Assembly: GCA_046328575.1 (NCBI GenBank)
Contig: JAXLWI010000011.1
Span: 16,891 to 80,890, forward strand
DNA length: 64,000 bases
Direction of reading: 5' to 3'
Source: JAGOBP01 sp046328575
Lineage (GTDB): Bacteria > Chloroflexota > Anaerolineae > Fen-1058
Below, piece by piece: positions 24,615-33,444 of this stretch. Within the stretch, counting starts at the first letter, position 1. The number at the start of each line of letters is the position of its first letter. The notes below the pieces were generated by a model. The model worked only from the letters and a program-made list of their open reading frames with translations. It searched no databases and had not been told where the DNA came from. A program made the translations under genes and the position numbers.

Positions 24615-26930
24615 ATGTGGCGCTTGCCTCAATCTCTCACGCCAAACCCTGCGCTGACCGCGCTGCTGGGCGATCAGCACTTGCTCGCGACATTGTTGAC
24701 GAAGCGCGGCATTACTACGCCCGAAGCCGCGCTCGGTTTTCTTGATCCCGATCGTTACACGCCTGCACCGCCCACCGCCCTGCCCGATCTGGAGTTCGCC
24801 GCCGATCGGCTGTACCGCGCCATCACGCGTGGCGAATCGATCGCGGTGTGGGGCGACTTCGACGCCGACGGTCAGACCTCAACCACGCTACTGGTTTCAC
24901 TGCTGCGCGATTTGCGCGCCAACGTCACTTACTACATCCCGCACCGTCTGACCGAATCGCACGGCATTAAGATCGATTCGCTCAATCGCTTACTCGATCA
25001 GCACATCAACGTATTGTTAACGTGCGACACCGGCATCTCCGAACATGCCGCGATCGATCACGCCAAGGCGCGCGGCGTAACGGTGCTGGTCACCGATCAT
25101 CACGATCTGCCCGACGAGTTGCCGCAAGCCGACGCGTTGATCAATCCGCAACGCTTGCCGCCCGATCACGCGCTGCGCAACCTGCCCGGAGTCGGCGTGG
25201 CGTTCAAACTGGCGCAGCAAGTGCTGCACCTCGCGGGCGAAGATCAACGCGCCGACGACTATCTTGATCTCGTTGCGCTGGGCATCGTGGCCGACGTGGC
25301 TGAGCAGCGCGCCGATACGCGCTACTTGCTGCAGCGCGGCCTCGATCGTTTACGGCGCACCACACGACTCGGCTTGCAGACCATCATGGAGCTGGCGCAG
25401 ATCAACACCGCTAACGTTTCGGCCGAAACGATCGGATTTGCGTTAGGCCCGCGCCTCAATGCACTGGGCCGCCTGGGTGACGCCAACCTCGCCGTTGAAT
25501 TGTTGACGACGACGAATCTGACGCGAGCGCGCATCCTCGCGTCACAACTGGAAGGGCTGAATAATCAGCGCAAATTGCTGATGGATCAGATCACATCGGC
25601 GGCGCAGGAGATGATTGCCAAAGAGCCGTCGCTGCTTGATTACGCCGCGCTGGTGTTGAGTCAGCCGCACTGGCACAGCGGCGTCATCGGCCCGGTGGCG
25701 AATAGACTTGCCGAACAATATCAAAAGCCAACGGTGATATTGGTCACCAACGACGACGGCTCGGCGCGTGGCTCGGCGCGCTCGATTGCGGGCGTGGACA
25801 TCACACGGGCGTTGAAGATGTGCAACGCGCATCTCAACAACGTCGGCGGGCATCCAGGCGCGGCAGGCCTGTCGCTGCCTGTCGATAACATTCCCGTTTT
25901 TCGCGCCGCGCTGTCGAAGGCCGTCGACGCGATCCGCGATCCATCAGTCGAAACTGGCCTCGTCATCGATGCGGTGCTGCCGTTCGATCAAGTCACGCTC
26001 GATGTGGCGCGCGAGATCGAACGCCTCGCACCGTTCGGCGAAGGTAATCCGCCCGTAACGCTGGTCACCCGCACGGCGACGATCGAACGCGAGCGCACCT
26101 TTGGCCGCAAGCGCGAACATCGCGAAGTGACTGTGGCCGATGCCACCGGCACGCACAACTTGATCTGGTGGCGCGGCGCAGAGGTCGAATTACCGCAAGG
26201 CCCGATCGATGTGGCGTACACGATCAAAAGCACCAATTACCGCGGAGAAGCAACGCTCACGATCGAGTGGGTGGATTTCCAGATCGCGCCCGTCGAAGTG
26301 ATCGAAGTTGCACCAGCGATCGGCGTGAGCGCGATCGATTGGCGCGAACGGGCGTTCAACGAGTTGCCAATCCAACCCGATTGGTTGATCTGGGCCGACG
26401 GCGCGCAGAGTGTGCCGTGGCCTAGTGTGCGCCGCTATGATTTGCGTGAAGCAGACACGCTGGTGATCTGGAGCACACCGTGCGGCTGGCGCGAGATCGA
26501 GTATGCCGTACAGCGCGTAAAGCCGAAGACGATTTATCTGTGCAATGCGAACACGCTCGATGACAGACTTGAGCCATACCTCAAACGCTTGACCGGCCTA
26601 CTGAAACACGACCTCAATCGACGCGGTGGACAAGTGGATTTGCTGCGATTAGCGGCGGCGCTCAATCAACGGCTGATCACGGCACGCAAGGGCGTGGAGT
26701 GGTTGGAGGCGACCGGGCAGATCGCCATCACCGACTGGGGCGAAGATCGGCTTACGATTGCCGCTAAGAACGATCAGGCCGAGAATAGCGATCGGGCTGG
26801 AGATGAAGTGCAGTTGTTGTTAGCGGAACTTAAGGTGCTTTTGGCTGAAACCGCCGCCTGGCGCGGACGCTATCGCTACTTAAAGATCGAGGATGTGCGC
26901 GAGTTGGCGGCGCGTTACCGCCGCGGCTGA
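24615..26930 (+). CDS. recJ: Single-stranded-DNA exonuclease RecJ
   Basis: 771-residue 5'-3' ssDNA exonuclease used in recombination and mismatch repair. DHH-family motifs: DFDADG (81-86), CDTGISEH (Asp138), TDHHDLP (Asp161-His162-His163), with the DHHA1 domain later showing NNVGGHPGAAGLSL. An OB-fold follows (FGEGNPPVTLVTR onward). The C-terminal ~200 residues form an extra domain of the kind found in larger RecJ proteins. It is the last gene of the helicase-nuclease-membrane protein-recJ cluster, which points to DNA repair. Confidence 0.94.
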   Translation: MWRLPQSLTPNPALTALLGDQHLLATLLTKRGITTPEAALGFLDPDRYTPAPPTALPDLEFAADRLYRAITRGESIAVWGDFDADGQTSTTLLVSLLRDLRANVTYYIPHRLTESHGIKIDSLNRLLDQHINVLLTCDTGISEHAAIDHAKARGVTVLVTDHHDLPDELPQADALINPQRLPPDHALRNLPGVGVAFKLAQQVLHLAGEDQRADDYLDLVALGIVADVAEQRADTRYLLQRGLDRLRRTTRLGLQTIMELAQINTANVSAETIGFALGPRLNALGRLGDANLAVELLTTTNLTRARILASQLEGLNNQRKLLMDQITSAAQEMIAKEPSLLDYAALVLSQPHWHSGVIGPVANRLAEQYQKPTVILVTNDDGSARGSARSIAGVDITRALKMCNAHLNNVGGHPGAAGLSLPVDNIPVFRAALSKAVDAIRDPSVETGLVIDAVLPFDQVTLDVAREIERLAPFGEGNPPVTLVTRTATIERERTFGRKREHREVTVADATGTHNLIWWRGAEVELPQGPIDVAYTIKSTNYRGEATLTIEWVDFQIAPVEVIEVAPAIGVSAIDWRERAFNELPIQPDWLIWADGAQSVPWPSVRRYDLREADTLVIWSTPCGWREIEYAVQRVKPKTIYLCNANTLDDRLEPYLKRLTGLLKHDLNRRGGQVDLLRLAAALNQRLITARKGVEWLEATGQIAITDWGEDRLTIAAKNDQAENSDRAGDEVQLLLAELKVLLAETAAWRGRYRYLKIEDVRELAARYRRG

Positions 26931-26939
26931 AGACCACAC

Positions 26940-27593
26940 TCACTTCGAGCGCCGACCGTTGTCACTGTGCGGGTGTGTTTCATAATAGCGGGTGATGACG
27001 CGCTCGATTTCCGTCATCATCGTTTTGCTATAGCGGCGAAGATCGGCAGGATCGGGGGTGCCGATCGCGTAATCGAGCAGCAGTCGGGCGCGTTCCAACA
27101 CATAGATCATGTGGTCGGTCGTCAGCAGTGGATCAATTTCTTCGCGCGGCTGAGTGGGCACTGGCGCCATTTCGGACGGTGTAACTTCAGGCGCAGACGC
27201 GGCTCCAACCGGAATCACGCCCATGGCTTTGGCATCGATGCGCGCCTGATTGCGCACTAACAAGTCGCCCAACTCGGCGATCTCGTTACCGGCCAATAAC
27301 AGAAAAGCATCGGCCCCGGCGGGAATATACTGCCGCTCCATATACGGAATCGCGCTGACGCCGACGATATATGAGCGCGGCGCGCGGCGGCGAATTTCGC
27401 GGGTGCCGTCGACGCCGTTCATCTTCTTGTCAAAGTTGTTATAGACGACAAACACGGTGTACTCCATCGAAGACTCCAGTACGTCTTCGATGCAGCTAAA
27501 GGCCCGCACCGTGCCGCCGTTGAGTTTATGCGACACGCCACGCGCCACCACTTCCCGGCGTGGATAGGCACCGCTGATCAAGGCCACGTTCAT
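26940..27593 (-). CDS. Degenerate response-regulator receiver-like protein
   Basis: 217 residues. The N-terminal 110 residues follow the CheY alpha/beta order (VALISGAYPRR, YTVFVVYNNFD, MNGVDGTREIRRRAPRSYIVGVSA, AGADAFLLL), but the usual phosphoacceptor Asp position reads as Asn in VVYNNFD and the acidic pair near the N-terminus is missing. A Pro-rich linker (SAPEVTPSEMAPVPTQP) joins a helical C-terminal part (YVLERARLLLDYA, RRYSKTMMTEIERVITRYY). It is probably a phosphorylation-independent pseudo-receiver. It is convergent with recJ, separated by 9 bases. Confidence 0.6.
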   Translation of the reverse strand: MNVALISGAYPRREVVARGVSHKLNGGTVRAFSCIEDVLESSMEYTVFVVYNNFDKKMNGVDGTREIRRRAPRSYIVGVSAIPYMERQYIPAGADAFLLLAGNEIAELGDLLVRNQARIDAKAMGVIPVGAASAPEVTPSEMAPVPTQPREEIDPLLTTDHMIYVLERARLLLDYAIGTPDPADLRRYSKTMMTEIERVITRYYETHPHSDNGRRSK

Positions 27594-27716
27594 GATAATT
27601 TACTCTGATTTGAGAGTACTTCAAGGCCGAGTCAAAGTCAAGTTACACCTTTATTGCAGGGAAATTGCGATTGTGTCAAAGTCGGGCGCGAAACCCCGGC
27701 CAATACAATCTGCCAT

Positions 27717-27745
27717 TTGACTTGTCGCCGTACGCCAAGTAAAAT
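27717..27745 (+). promoter_or_regulatory. Promoter of the CBS-ACT protein gene
   Basis: -35 TTGACT (27717-27722), 17-base spacer, -10 TAAAAT (27740-27745); ATG 27779 is preceded by GGAGG. Confidence 0.75.
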
Positions 27746-27778
27746 CACTGCACTTCTTGCTCCTCTGGAGGAATCGCC

Positions 27779-28426
27779 ATGCTTGTTCGTGATCGAATGT
27801 CCGCCCACCCGGTACTCTGCTCGCCCGACACGCCAGTCGCCGAAGCGCTGGACCAGATGAAGAAAGAGCGCATTCGCCGCATGCCCGTCGTCGATAAGCA
27901 CAACAAACTCGTCGGGATAGTGTCTGACAAGGATTTGCTGCAAGCCTCGCCGTCGCCGGCTACCAGCCTTAGTGTTTGGGAAATTACTTACCTGATGTCG
28001 AAAATCAAGGTCAGCGATGTGATGACCAAGAAGGTGATCACCATCAGCGGCGATACGCCCGTAGAAGATGCGGCCCGCATCATGGTCGACAACAAGATCG
28101 GCGGCCTGCCGGTCGTCGACGACAACGGCGCGGTGCTGGGCATCATCACCGAGACCGACATCTTCAAGACGTTCATCGACATTTTAGGTGCTCGCAAGGC
28201 TGGCGTGCGTGTCACCACGTTGGTAACCGATCGCAAGGGGCAATTGGCCAAAATCACGGGCGACATCGCCGCGGCCGGTGGCAACATCGTGGCGCTGGTC
28301 GAATTACCCGGCACCGATCCCTCCAACTACGAAGTAATGTTCAAAGTGATCGATGTCCCGCAAGAGAAACTGGTCGAAATCTTGAAGCCGTACGTCATTC
28401 GCATCACCGATGTGCGGGGCCAGTAA
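27779..28426 (+). CDS. CBS-pair and ACT domain regulatory protein (AcuB-like)
   Basis: 215 residues: CBS1 (VRDRMSAHPVLCSPDTPVAE to LVGIVSDKDLL), CBS2 (KVSDVMTKKVITISGDTPVE to VLGIITETDIF) and a C-terminal ACT domain (TLVTDRKGQLAKITGDIAAAGGNIVAL). CBS pairs bind adenine nucleotides and ACT domains bind amino acids, so the protein is a cytoplasmic metabolite sensor. The layout matches AcuB-type proteins, but no acetoin-utilisation genes are near. Monocistronic, with its own promoter and a downstream hairpin. Confidence 0.88.
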   Translation: MLVRDRMSAHPVLCSPDTPVAEALDQMKKERIRRMPVVDKHNKLVGIVSDKDLLQASPSPATSLSVWEITYLMSKIKVSDVMTKKVITISGDTPVEDAARIMVDNKIGGLPVVDDNGAVLGIITETDIFKTFIDILGARKAGVRVTTLVTDRKGQLAKITGDIAAAGGNIVALVELPGTDPSNYEVMFKVIDVPQEKLVEILKPYVIRITDVRGQ

Positions 28427-28446
28427 GTTCAGCCGATGACCATTCA

Positions 28447-28479
28447 ACACAGCCTCGCCCCACCCCGGCGAGGCTGTGT
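28447..28479 (+). terminator. Hairpin after the CBS-ACT gene
   Basis: Perfect 13-bp stem ACACAGCCTCGCC (28447-28459) / GGCGAGGCTGTGT (28467-28479) with a seven-base loop. No T-tract follows. Confidence 0.6.
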
Positions 28480-28497
28480 CATGTCTGGGCGGATGAG

Positions 28498-30378
28498 ATG
28501 CGACCGATGATTGTGGCAGCGTTAATCGGTCTAATGGCGGCGATCGTCTTTGCAGTTTCCCCTACTTCAATTACTACGCCGCGCATTGAGGCCGTTCATA
28601 TTCAGTCGCAAGCTAGCATTACATCGACGCTGTATCTGCCGTTGATCTGCAATCCCCTCAACTGGCACGCCAAGACACCTCCGCTGAGTACACGCTGGAC
28701 CACCTTGGTCGGCCCCGACAACGCCCTGCCCGAATACCCTCGGCCGCAGCTGGTTCGATCGGAGTGGCTGAATCTGAATGGCGTGTGGGAGTTCGCCAGC
28801 GGCAGCGCGTACACCACGCCCCCGATCGGCCAAACGCTGCCCGAAACGATTCTCGTGCCATTCCCGGTAGAATCGGCTTTATCGGGCATCATGCGGCATG
28901 AGTCCAGCCTGTGGTATCGACGCAAGTTCAACGTACCGGAAGCGTGGATGGGCCGACGCATCTTATTGCACTTCGGCGCAGTCGATTGGGCCACTGGCAT
29001 CTACGTCAACGGCCAATATCTGGGTGCTCATCAAGGCGGTTACGACGCCTTCAGCTTCGATATCACCGCCGCGTTGCAAAACGGCGATAACGAACTGATC
29101 GTATACGTCGTCGATCCGACGGATACGCAGAACCCACCGTTGGGCAAACAACGGCTATCGCCACGCGTGATCTGGTATACGCCAGTGTCCGGCATCTGGC
29201 AGACGGTGTGGCTGGAGCCGGTGCCTGTCGCCCATATTACTGACCTCACCCTTACACCCAATATCGATCAGCCGGGCATCACTGTGACGGTCGTCGCTCA
29301 GAATGCGCCGTTCGCCAGCGCAGAAGTAACTGTCCTAAGCGGCACGCAGACCGTTGCCACCGCCACCATCTCGATCGGCGCACCCTTCACGCTGCCCATT
29401 ACGACGCCGCGGTTATGGTCGCCGGACGACCCATTCTTGTACGATGTGCGTGTACGACTGATCGACGGCGGCACAGCACTCGATCAGGTCGGCAGTTATT
29501 TGGGCCTGCGCAAGATCAGTCTGGGCACGGTCGCCAATCGACTGCGTGTGCTGCTAAACAACGAGTTCGTGTATCAAACCGGCGTCCTCGATCATGGTTA
29601 CTGGCCCGACGGCCTGTACACCGCCCCGACTGATGAAGCCCTGCGCTTCGATCTCGAACAGGCCAAAGCTCTGGGCTTTAACTTGATTCGCAAGCATATG
29701 AAAGTCGAACCGGCGCGTTGGTACTACTGGGCCGATCGGCTGGGCGTACTCGTCTGGCAGGATATGCCCGCCATGCGCGACGACCTTACACCGACCGCCA
29801 GTCAGGTCAATCAGTTTGAAACCGAGTTGCGCCAGATGGTGCGTGAACATCGCAATGCGCCGTCGGTTGTGATGTGGGTGATCTTCAACGAAGGTTGGGG
29901 GCAATCCAATACGAACCGTATGACCCAGGCAGTTCGCAGCGAAGATGCCAGTCGCCTGATCGACAGCGCCAGCGGTTGGGCCGATCTCTTGACTGGCGAT
30001 ATTATCGACACGCACCATTACGTTGAGCCAATCGCGCCAACGCCCACCATCACGCGCGCGGCAGTCACGGGTGAATTCGGCGGTGTGGGCATGATCGTCG
30101 CCGGTCATCTCTGGAATGACAAGGCCTACGCGAGTGAATGGCAACCAGCGGGGCTGGCACTGGCTAATCGGTACGCACAACTTCTCCAGAGTGCGTCGCT
30201 TCAGCTGCAATCGCCGGGCTTAAGCGGCAGTGTTTATACTCAACTGATCGATGTTGAGAGTGAACTCAATGGCTGGCTAACGTACGATCGAGAAGTGTTG
30301 AAACCCGCGGCCAACATCGTCAAGCAAGCGAATCAAGCCATCATCGCCGCCTCGCGTCAACTCAACATGAAACGTTGA
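28498..30378 (+). CDS. Secreted glycoside hydrolase family 2 enzyme
   Basis: 626 residues. N-terminal signal peptide or anchor (MRPMIVAALIGLMAAIVFAV), then the GH2 sugar-binding jelly roll (LWYRRKFNVPEAWMGRRI, GIYVNGQYLGAHQGGYDAF), the immunoglobulin-like domain (RLWSPDDPFLYDV), and the TIM barrel. The acid/base is Glu465 (VIFNEGWGQ) and the nucleophile Glu526 (VTGEFGG). It ends shortly after the barrel, so it lacks the long C-terminal domains of LacZ; beta-glucuronidase or beta-galactosidase-like activity is likely but unproven. The frame is open upstream through the CBS gene, but homology and the signal peptide place the start at 28498. It may feed sugars to the importer downstream. Confidence 0.88.
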   Translation: MRPMIVAALIGLMAAIVFAVSPTSITTPRIEAVHIQSQASITSTLYLPLICNPLNWHAKTPPLSTRWTTLVGPDNALPEYPRPQLVRSEWLNLNGVWEFASGSAYTTPPIGQTLPETILVPFPVESALSGIMRHESSLWYRRKFNVPEAWMGRRILLHFGAVDWATGIYVNGQYLGAHQGGYDAFSFDITAALQNGDNELIVYVVDPTDTQNPPLGKQRLSPRVIWYTPVSGIWQTVWLEPVPVAHITDLTLTPNIDQPGITVTVVAQNAPFASAEVTVLSGTQTVATATISIGAPFTLPITTPRLWSPDDPFLYDVRVRLIDGGTALDQVGSYLGLRKISLGTVANRLRVLLNNEFVYQTGVLDHGYWPDGLYTAPTDEALRFDLEQAKALGFNLIRKHMKVEPARWYYWADRLGVLVWQDMPAMRDDLTPTASQVNQFETELRQMVREHRNAPSVVMWVIFNEGWGQSNTNRMTQAVRSEDASRLIDSASGWADLLTGDIIDTHHYVEPIAPTPTITRAAVTGEFGGVGMIVAGHLWNDKAYASEWQPAGLALANRYAQLLQSASLQLQSPGLSGSVYTQLIDVESELNGWLTYDREVLKPAANIVKQANQAIIAASRQLNMKR

Positions 30379-30381
30379 GGT

Positions 30382-30410
30382 TTGACGCCATATCGGCGGC
30401 ATGTTACAAT
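30382..30410 (+). promoter_or_regulatory. Promoter of the tRNA-Arg gene
   Basis: -35 TTGACG (30382-30387), 17-base spacer, -10 TACAAT (30405-30410). The tRNA begins 28 bases downstream. Confidence 0.78.
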
Positions 30411-30438
30411 GCGTTCCGTTAACGCTAAGTATGATTGC

Positions 30439-30511
30439 GCCCTCGTAGCTCAATGGATAGAGCGCCTGACTTCGGATCAGATGGTTGTGGGTTCGACTCC
30501 CGCCGAGGGCA
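30439..30511 (+). tRNA. tRNA-Arg, anticodon TCG
   Basis: 73-base cloverleaf. Acceptor stem GCCCTCG (30439-30445) / CGAGGGC (30504-30510), D-stem GCTC/GAGC, anticodon loop CTTCGGA with TCG at 30472-30474 (reads CGA), T-stem GTGGG/CCCGC with loop TTCGACT. One position in the anticodon stem (27-43) is a C-A mismatch. The 3' CCA is not encoded. Confidence 0.95.
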
Positions 30512-30518
30512 AACATAA

Positions 30519-30558
30519 GCCGCCCGATTGGATATGAGACCAATCGGGCGGCGATTTT
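30519..30558 (+). terminator. Terminator of the tRNA-Arg transcript
   Basis: 13-bp stem GCCGCCCGATTGG (30519-30531) / CCAATCGGGCGGC (30540-30552), eight-base loop, then GATTTTC. It lies directly after the tRNA and before the convergent FAH-family gene, which ends at 30570. Confidence 0.85.
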
Positions 30559-30569
30559 CTTGGGAGCGA

Positions 30570-31382
30570 TCACGCCGCCACTTCGTTTTCGAGGGTTAGG
30601 GTTCCTACCGAGATCGTGACTCGATCGCCGATGGACAGCGTAAAATCGGCTGGAAAAACCACGGGCGAACCCATCAGCAGAAAAACACCGTGCGGGAAAT
30701 CCAGTTCGCGCGTCAAATATGCAATTAAATCTTCGGTCGAGCGATTCAGCTGCGCTATTGTGGCTGAAGCCCTAAACGCGGAGCGACCACCGCGTGTAAC
30801 TTCGATCGAAATCGGCAATTCGCGCAGCTGTTCACTGCTACTCAGTTCAAGCCCGGGTCCAATCGCACACGCGCCGTTGTACAGACGGGCCTGTGACACA
30901 TACAACGGATTCTCACTCTCCAACGAACGCGCGCTCACATCGCCGCCAGCCGTGTATCCGATTACTTCGTGATGACGGTTTATTACCACCGCCAATTCGG
31001 GCCAGCTGATGTTCCAGGCGCTGTCATCGCGCACGCGCACCGGGGCGTGATGTCCGACTACTCGCCAGCCAGGCGCTTTGAAATACAACGCCGGCCGTTC
31101 AGCGGCATAGACGCGCTCGGTTGGCACATTGGCTGCTGTGCTGCGCCGCTGTTCGCGTTTGCGCGCTTCAAGCGGCAGACAGCCCCACACCTCGTGCACA
31201 GGCTCAAGCGGCGGCAGCAGCACACCGATGGCTTTCTCGTTAGTCACGCTGCTATTAAGAAATTCGCGCACACTTTCGGCATGTAAAGCCAGCAGCAAAC
31301 GCAGATCAAACGTGTCGGGCAAAAAATGTCCATCAACCGCCCAACGTGGACCACGATCGGTGTGATGACGAGTGAGGTACAC
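30570..31382 (-). CDS. Fumarylacetoacetate hydrolase (FAH) family protein
   Basis: 270 residues. The FAH fold is recognised from RPALYFKAPGWRVVGHHAPVRV, the metal-ligand strand SWPELAVVINRHHEVIGYTAGGDVSARSLE and YNGACAIGPGLEL, and the late GVFLLMGSPVVFPADF / LSIGDRVTISV segments. Enzymes of this family include 2-keto-3-deoxy-pentonate dehydratases as well as C-C hydrolases. Because it lies beside a xylose gene island, a role in an oxidative pentose pathway is possible, but no pentose dehydrogenase or pentonate dehydratase is present. The ATG is 18 bases after the stop of the upstream gene, so the two form an operon. Confidence 0.8.
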   Translation of the reverse strand: MYLTRHHTDRGPRWAVDGHFLPDTFDLRLLLALHAESVREFLNSSVTNEKAIGVLLPPLEPVHEVWGCLPLEARKREQRRSTAANVPTERVYAAERPALYFKAPGWRVVGHHAPVRVRDDSAWNISWPELAVVINRHHEVIGYTAGGDVSARSLESENPLYVSQARLYNGACAIGPGLELSSSEQLRELPISIEVTRGGRSAFRASATIAQLNRSTEDLIAYLTRELDFPHGVFLLMGSPVVFPADFTLSIGDRVTISVGTLTLENEVAA

Positions 31383-31400
31383 AGCACTCCTTGCTGCGGT

Positions 31401-32132
31401 TTAGCCGCCAGAGTGGGCGTAATGATCTTGATAACGACACGTGTCACGCAAGGCACAGAAGTCGCAGGTGCGACCTGCTTCGAAGGGCTGCGCGCTAAGA
31501 CCTAGAATCATCGAAGCCGATTTATGCGGAACCATCATCGATGCGTCGTTCAACGTGATGCCGATCGCATCGGCATCAACGACGCTGAAGATCTGCGGCT
31601 GCCCCACATCGACCGGCCAACCGATAATGCCCGGGCTGAGTGGGACGCTGGCATATCGGCCAGCCGGACGCGCTTCAGCTTCGAGGTGCGCACACAGCGT
31701 CTCGCCCAATATCTCGACAGCCGCCGAGCCAAAACCATCCAGCGCCAGCCCCAACATCGGATCGCTGCTCATCATTTCAGAAACGCGCTGCTCCAACGCC
31801 GGGCCGATCGTGTAAACAATCAGGGTGATTTGCTGAGCGGGTGCTAAGTGCCGAGCTAACGGACCACCCGTCAGCTGATGGCCGCCCGCAAGCGTCAACC
31901 GCTCATGTCGAACCGTGTCAACATCCAAGGTGCAATATGCAGCAACCGGTGTGATCAGGCTATTTCCTAATTCAACAGCGCGTTCAGCTGCAGACACCAA
32001 GCGTGGTCGACGTTGGCGGACAACAGCTGGATCGGCCCCCTGCCCGCGCAGAACCGAATCGACGTCAATGTTCAACGGCAAGTCGGTCGCGACGTGAGTC
32101 TGAAAAGTCGAATCGTTCGCTGTAAAGAACAT
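31401..32132 (-). CDS. Stand-alone MetH activation-domain-like (cobalamin reactivation) protein
   Basis: 243 residues resembling the vitamin B12-dependent methionine synthase activation domain. Seen are the YTIGPALEQRV region, LDGFGSAAVEILGETLCAHLEAEA, the SAM-site-like stretch SPGIIGWPVDVGQPQIFSVV, ITLNDASMMVPHKSASMILGL, and a C-terminal cysteine cluster (CDFCALRDTC) absent from classic MetH. Related free-standing activation proteins occur with split or short methionine synthases. A TATAAT-like -10 lies on the minus strand at 32166-32161. The corresponding synthase is not in this window. Its partner gene downstream is a FAH-family enzyme. Confidence 0.75.
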   Translation of the reverse strand: MFFTANDSTFQTHVATDLPLNIDVDSVLRGQGADPAVVRQRRPRLVSAAERAVELGNSLITPVAAYCTLDVDTVRHERLTLAGGHQLTGGPLARHLAPAQQITLIVYTIGPALEQRVSEMMSSDPMLGLALDGFGSAAVEILGETLCAHLEAEARPAGRYASVPLSPGIIGWPVDVGQPQIFSVVDADAIGITLNDASMMVPHKSASMILGLSAQPFEAGRTCDFCALRDTCRYQDHYAHSGG

Positions 32133-32174
32133 CCATAACCCCGCACAGTCAGTTGTCCCGATTATAACTCACAG

Positions 32175-32211
32175 AAACAAAAACAGGCACATCTGACCAA
32201 TGTGCCTGTTT
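32175..32211 (-). terminator. Terminator of the xylFGH operon
   Basis: Perfect 12-bp stem AAACAGGCACAT (32181-32192) / ATGTGCCTGTTT (32200-32211). On the minus strand the stem is followed by a T-rich stretch (TTTGTTTCTG). It lies 18 bases after xylH. Confidence 0.88.
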
Positions 32212-32228
32212 GATCGAATTGAAACGCG

Positions 32229-33404
32229 CTAACTCTTATCTTTCTTGAAGGACATGTCGAGGAGCACAGCCAACACCAGCACCGCGCCCTGCACCACATA
32301 CGTGGTGGCCGGTGGCGCATTCAACATTTGCAGACCAGTCTTTAGACTCGCCATGATCAAACCACCGATCATCGCACCCGGAATGGTGCCGACACCGCCC
32401 AGCGTGGATGTTCCACCGAGGATGGCGCTGGCGATCACGTCCAACTCATAGCCGCCACCCGCCCCGATCGTGCCGTATCCGACATAGGAAGCCAACACGA
32501 TACCCGCCAGTCCGGAGAGGAAACCCATCAAGGTAAAGATCAGGAACAATTGGCGACGGATGTTAATACCCGACAAGCGTGCGGCTTCACGGTTGCCACC
32601 GATTGCATACGCGTATCGACCGAAGCGTGTGTTGTTAGAAACATACGTCATAATCAACGCGACGAACCCCAACAATAAGACTGGATACGGAATGCCAGGC
32701 GCAACTTTATACGAATTGACCACCGCGACATAGATGACTAACAGCGCCGCGTAAAACACCGTCTTTGCAACATCCAAAGTTAGCGACGGTAGCGGGAAGC
32801 CATATTTTTGCTTGTTAGCCCGACCTCTAAACATCGTTAAGAACAAGACGGCAATGATCACCACCGTCAAGATCCATCCTAACACATCGGGCAAGTAGCC
32901 CTGACCAATTTCAGAGAAGACGGGCTGATTGGCGGGAATCGTCTTGCCCTCTGTTTGCAGTAGCGTCAGGCCCTGCAAAATGAACATACTGCCTAACGTC
33001 ACGATGAACGCCGGCACTCGCAAGTAAGCGGAGATATAGCCTTGAGCCGCTCCCCAGGCCGTGCCCACGACCAGACCGATGACGACCGACGCTAAGGCTG
33101 CGGCCGCTGGCTGATCGGGAAAGGTGGTATTCCAGCGATTCGCTTGAAAAAACGCCACCACCACCGATACGAAGCCGGCCAATCGACCCACCGACAGGTC
33201 GATGCCGCCTGTAACGATGATCAACACCATGCCGGCGGCCATCAGCGACGTCACCGACATTTGCCGGAATAGATTCGAAATATTCTGCGGCGATACATAG
33301 CCGCCGTTGGTGGCGATCGTAAAGACCACCCAGATTAATACTAATGCGATAATGATGGTATACGTCTGAATGTTTCTGCGAAATGCCTGGGCGAAGTTAT
33401 TCAT
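32229..33404 (-). CDS. xylH: Sugar (xylose) ABC transporter permease XylH
   Basis: 391 residues, about ten membrane helices, of the XylH/MmsB/RbsC permease family. Signature regions are MSVTSLMAAGMVLIIVTGGIDLSVG near the N-terminus, FIVTLGSMFILQGLTLLQTEG, the cytoplasmic coupling segment GGNREAARLSGINIRR, and GGGYELDVIASAILGGTSTLGG. The ATG at 33404 follows AAGGTG; an alternative GTG at 33413 would overlap it. The gene begins 40 bases after xylG. As the only permease in the locus it is the probable docking partner for XylG and perhaps for the ABC-like domain of the nearby kinase. Confidence 0.92.
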   Translation of the reverse strand: MNNFAQAFRRNIQTYTIIIALVLIWVVFTIATNGGYVSPQNISNLFRQMSVTSLMAAGMVLIIVTGGIDLSVGRLAGFVSVVVAFFQANRWNTTFPDQPAAAALASVVIGLVVGTAWGAAQGYISAYLRVPAFIVTLGSMFILQGLTLLQTEGKTIPANQPVFSEIGQGYLPDVLGWILTVVIIAVLFLTMFRGRANKQKYGFPLPSLTLDVAKTVFYAALLVIYVAVVNSYKVAPGIPYPVLLLGFVALIMTYVSNNTRFGRYAYAIGGNREAARLSGINIRRQLFLIFTLMGFLSGLAGIVLASYVGYGTIGAGGGYELDVIASAILGGTSTLGGVGTIPGAMIGGLIMASLKTGLQMLNAPPATTYVVQGAVLVLAVLLDMSFKKDKS

Positions 33405-33444
33405 GCTGAGCACCTTGTCTGGATCAATGTTGACAGCAATTAGG

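Noticed and set aside
27976..28497. Extension of the GH2 frame into the CBS-ACT gene
   Set aside because: The frame is merely open. The upstream part is low-complexity and antiparallel to a well-supported gene, and a signal peptide starts at 28498.
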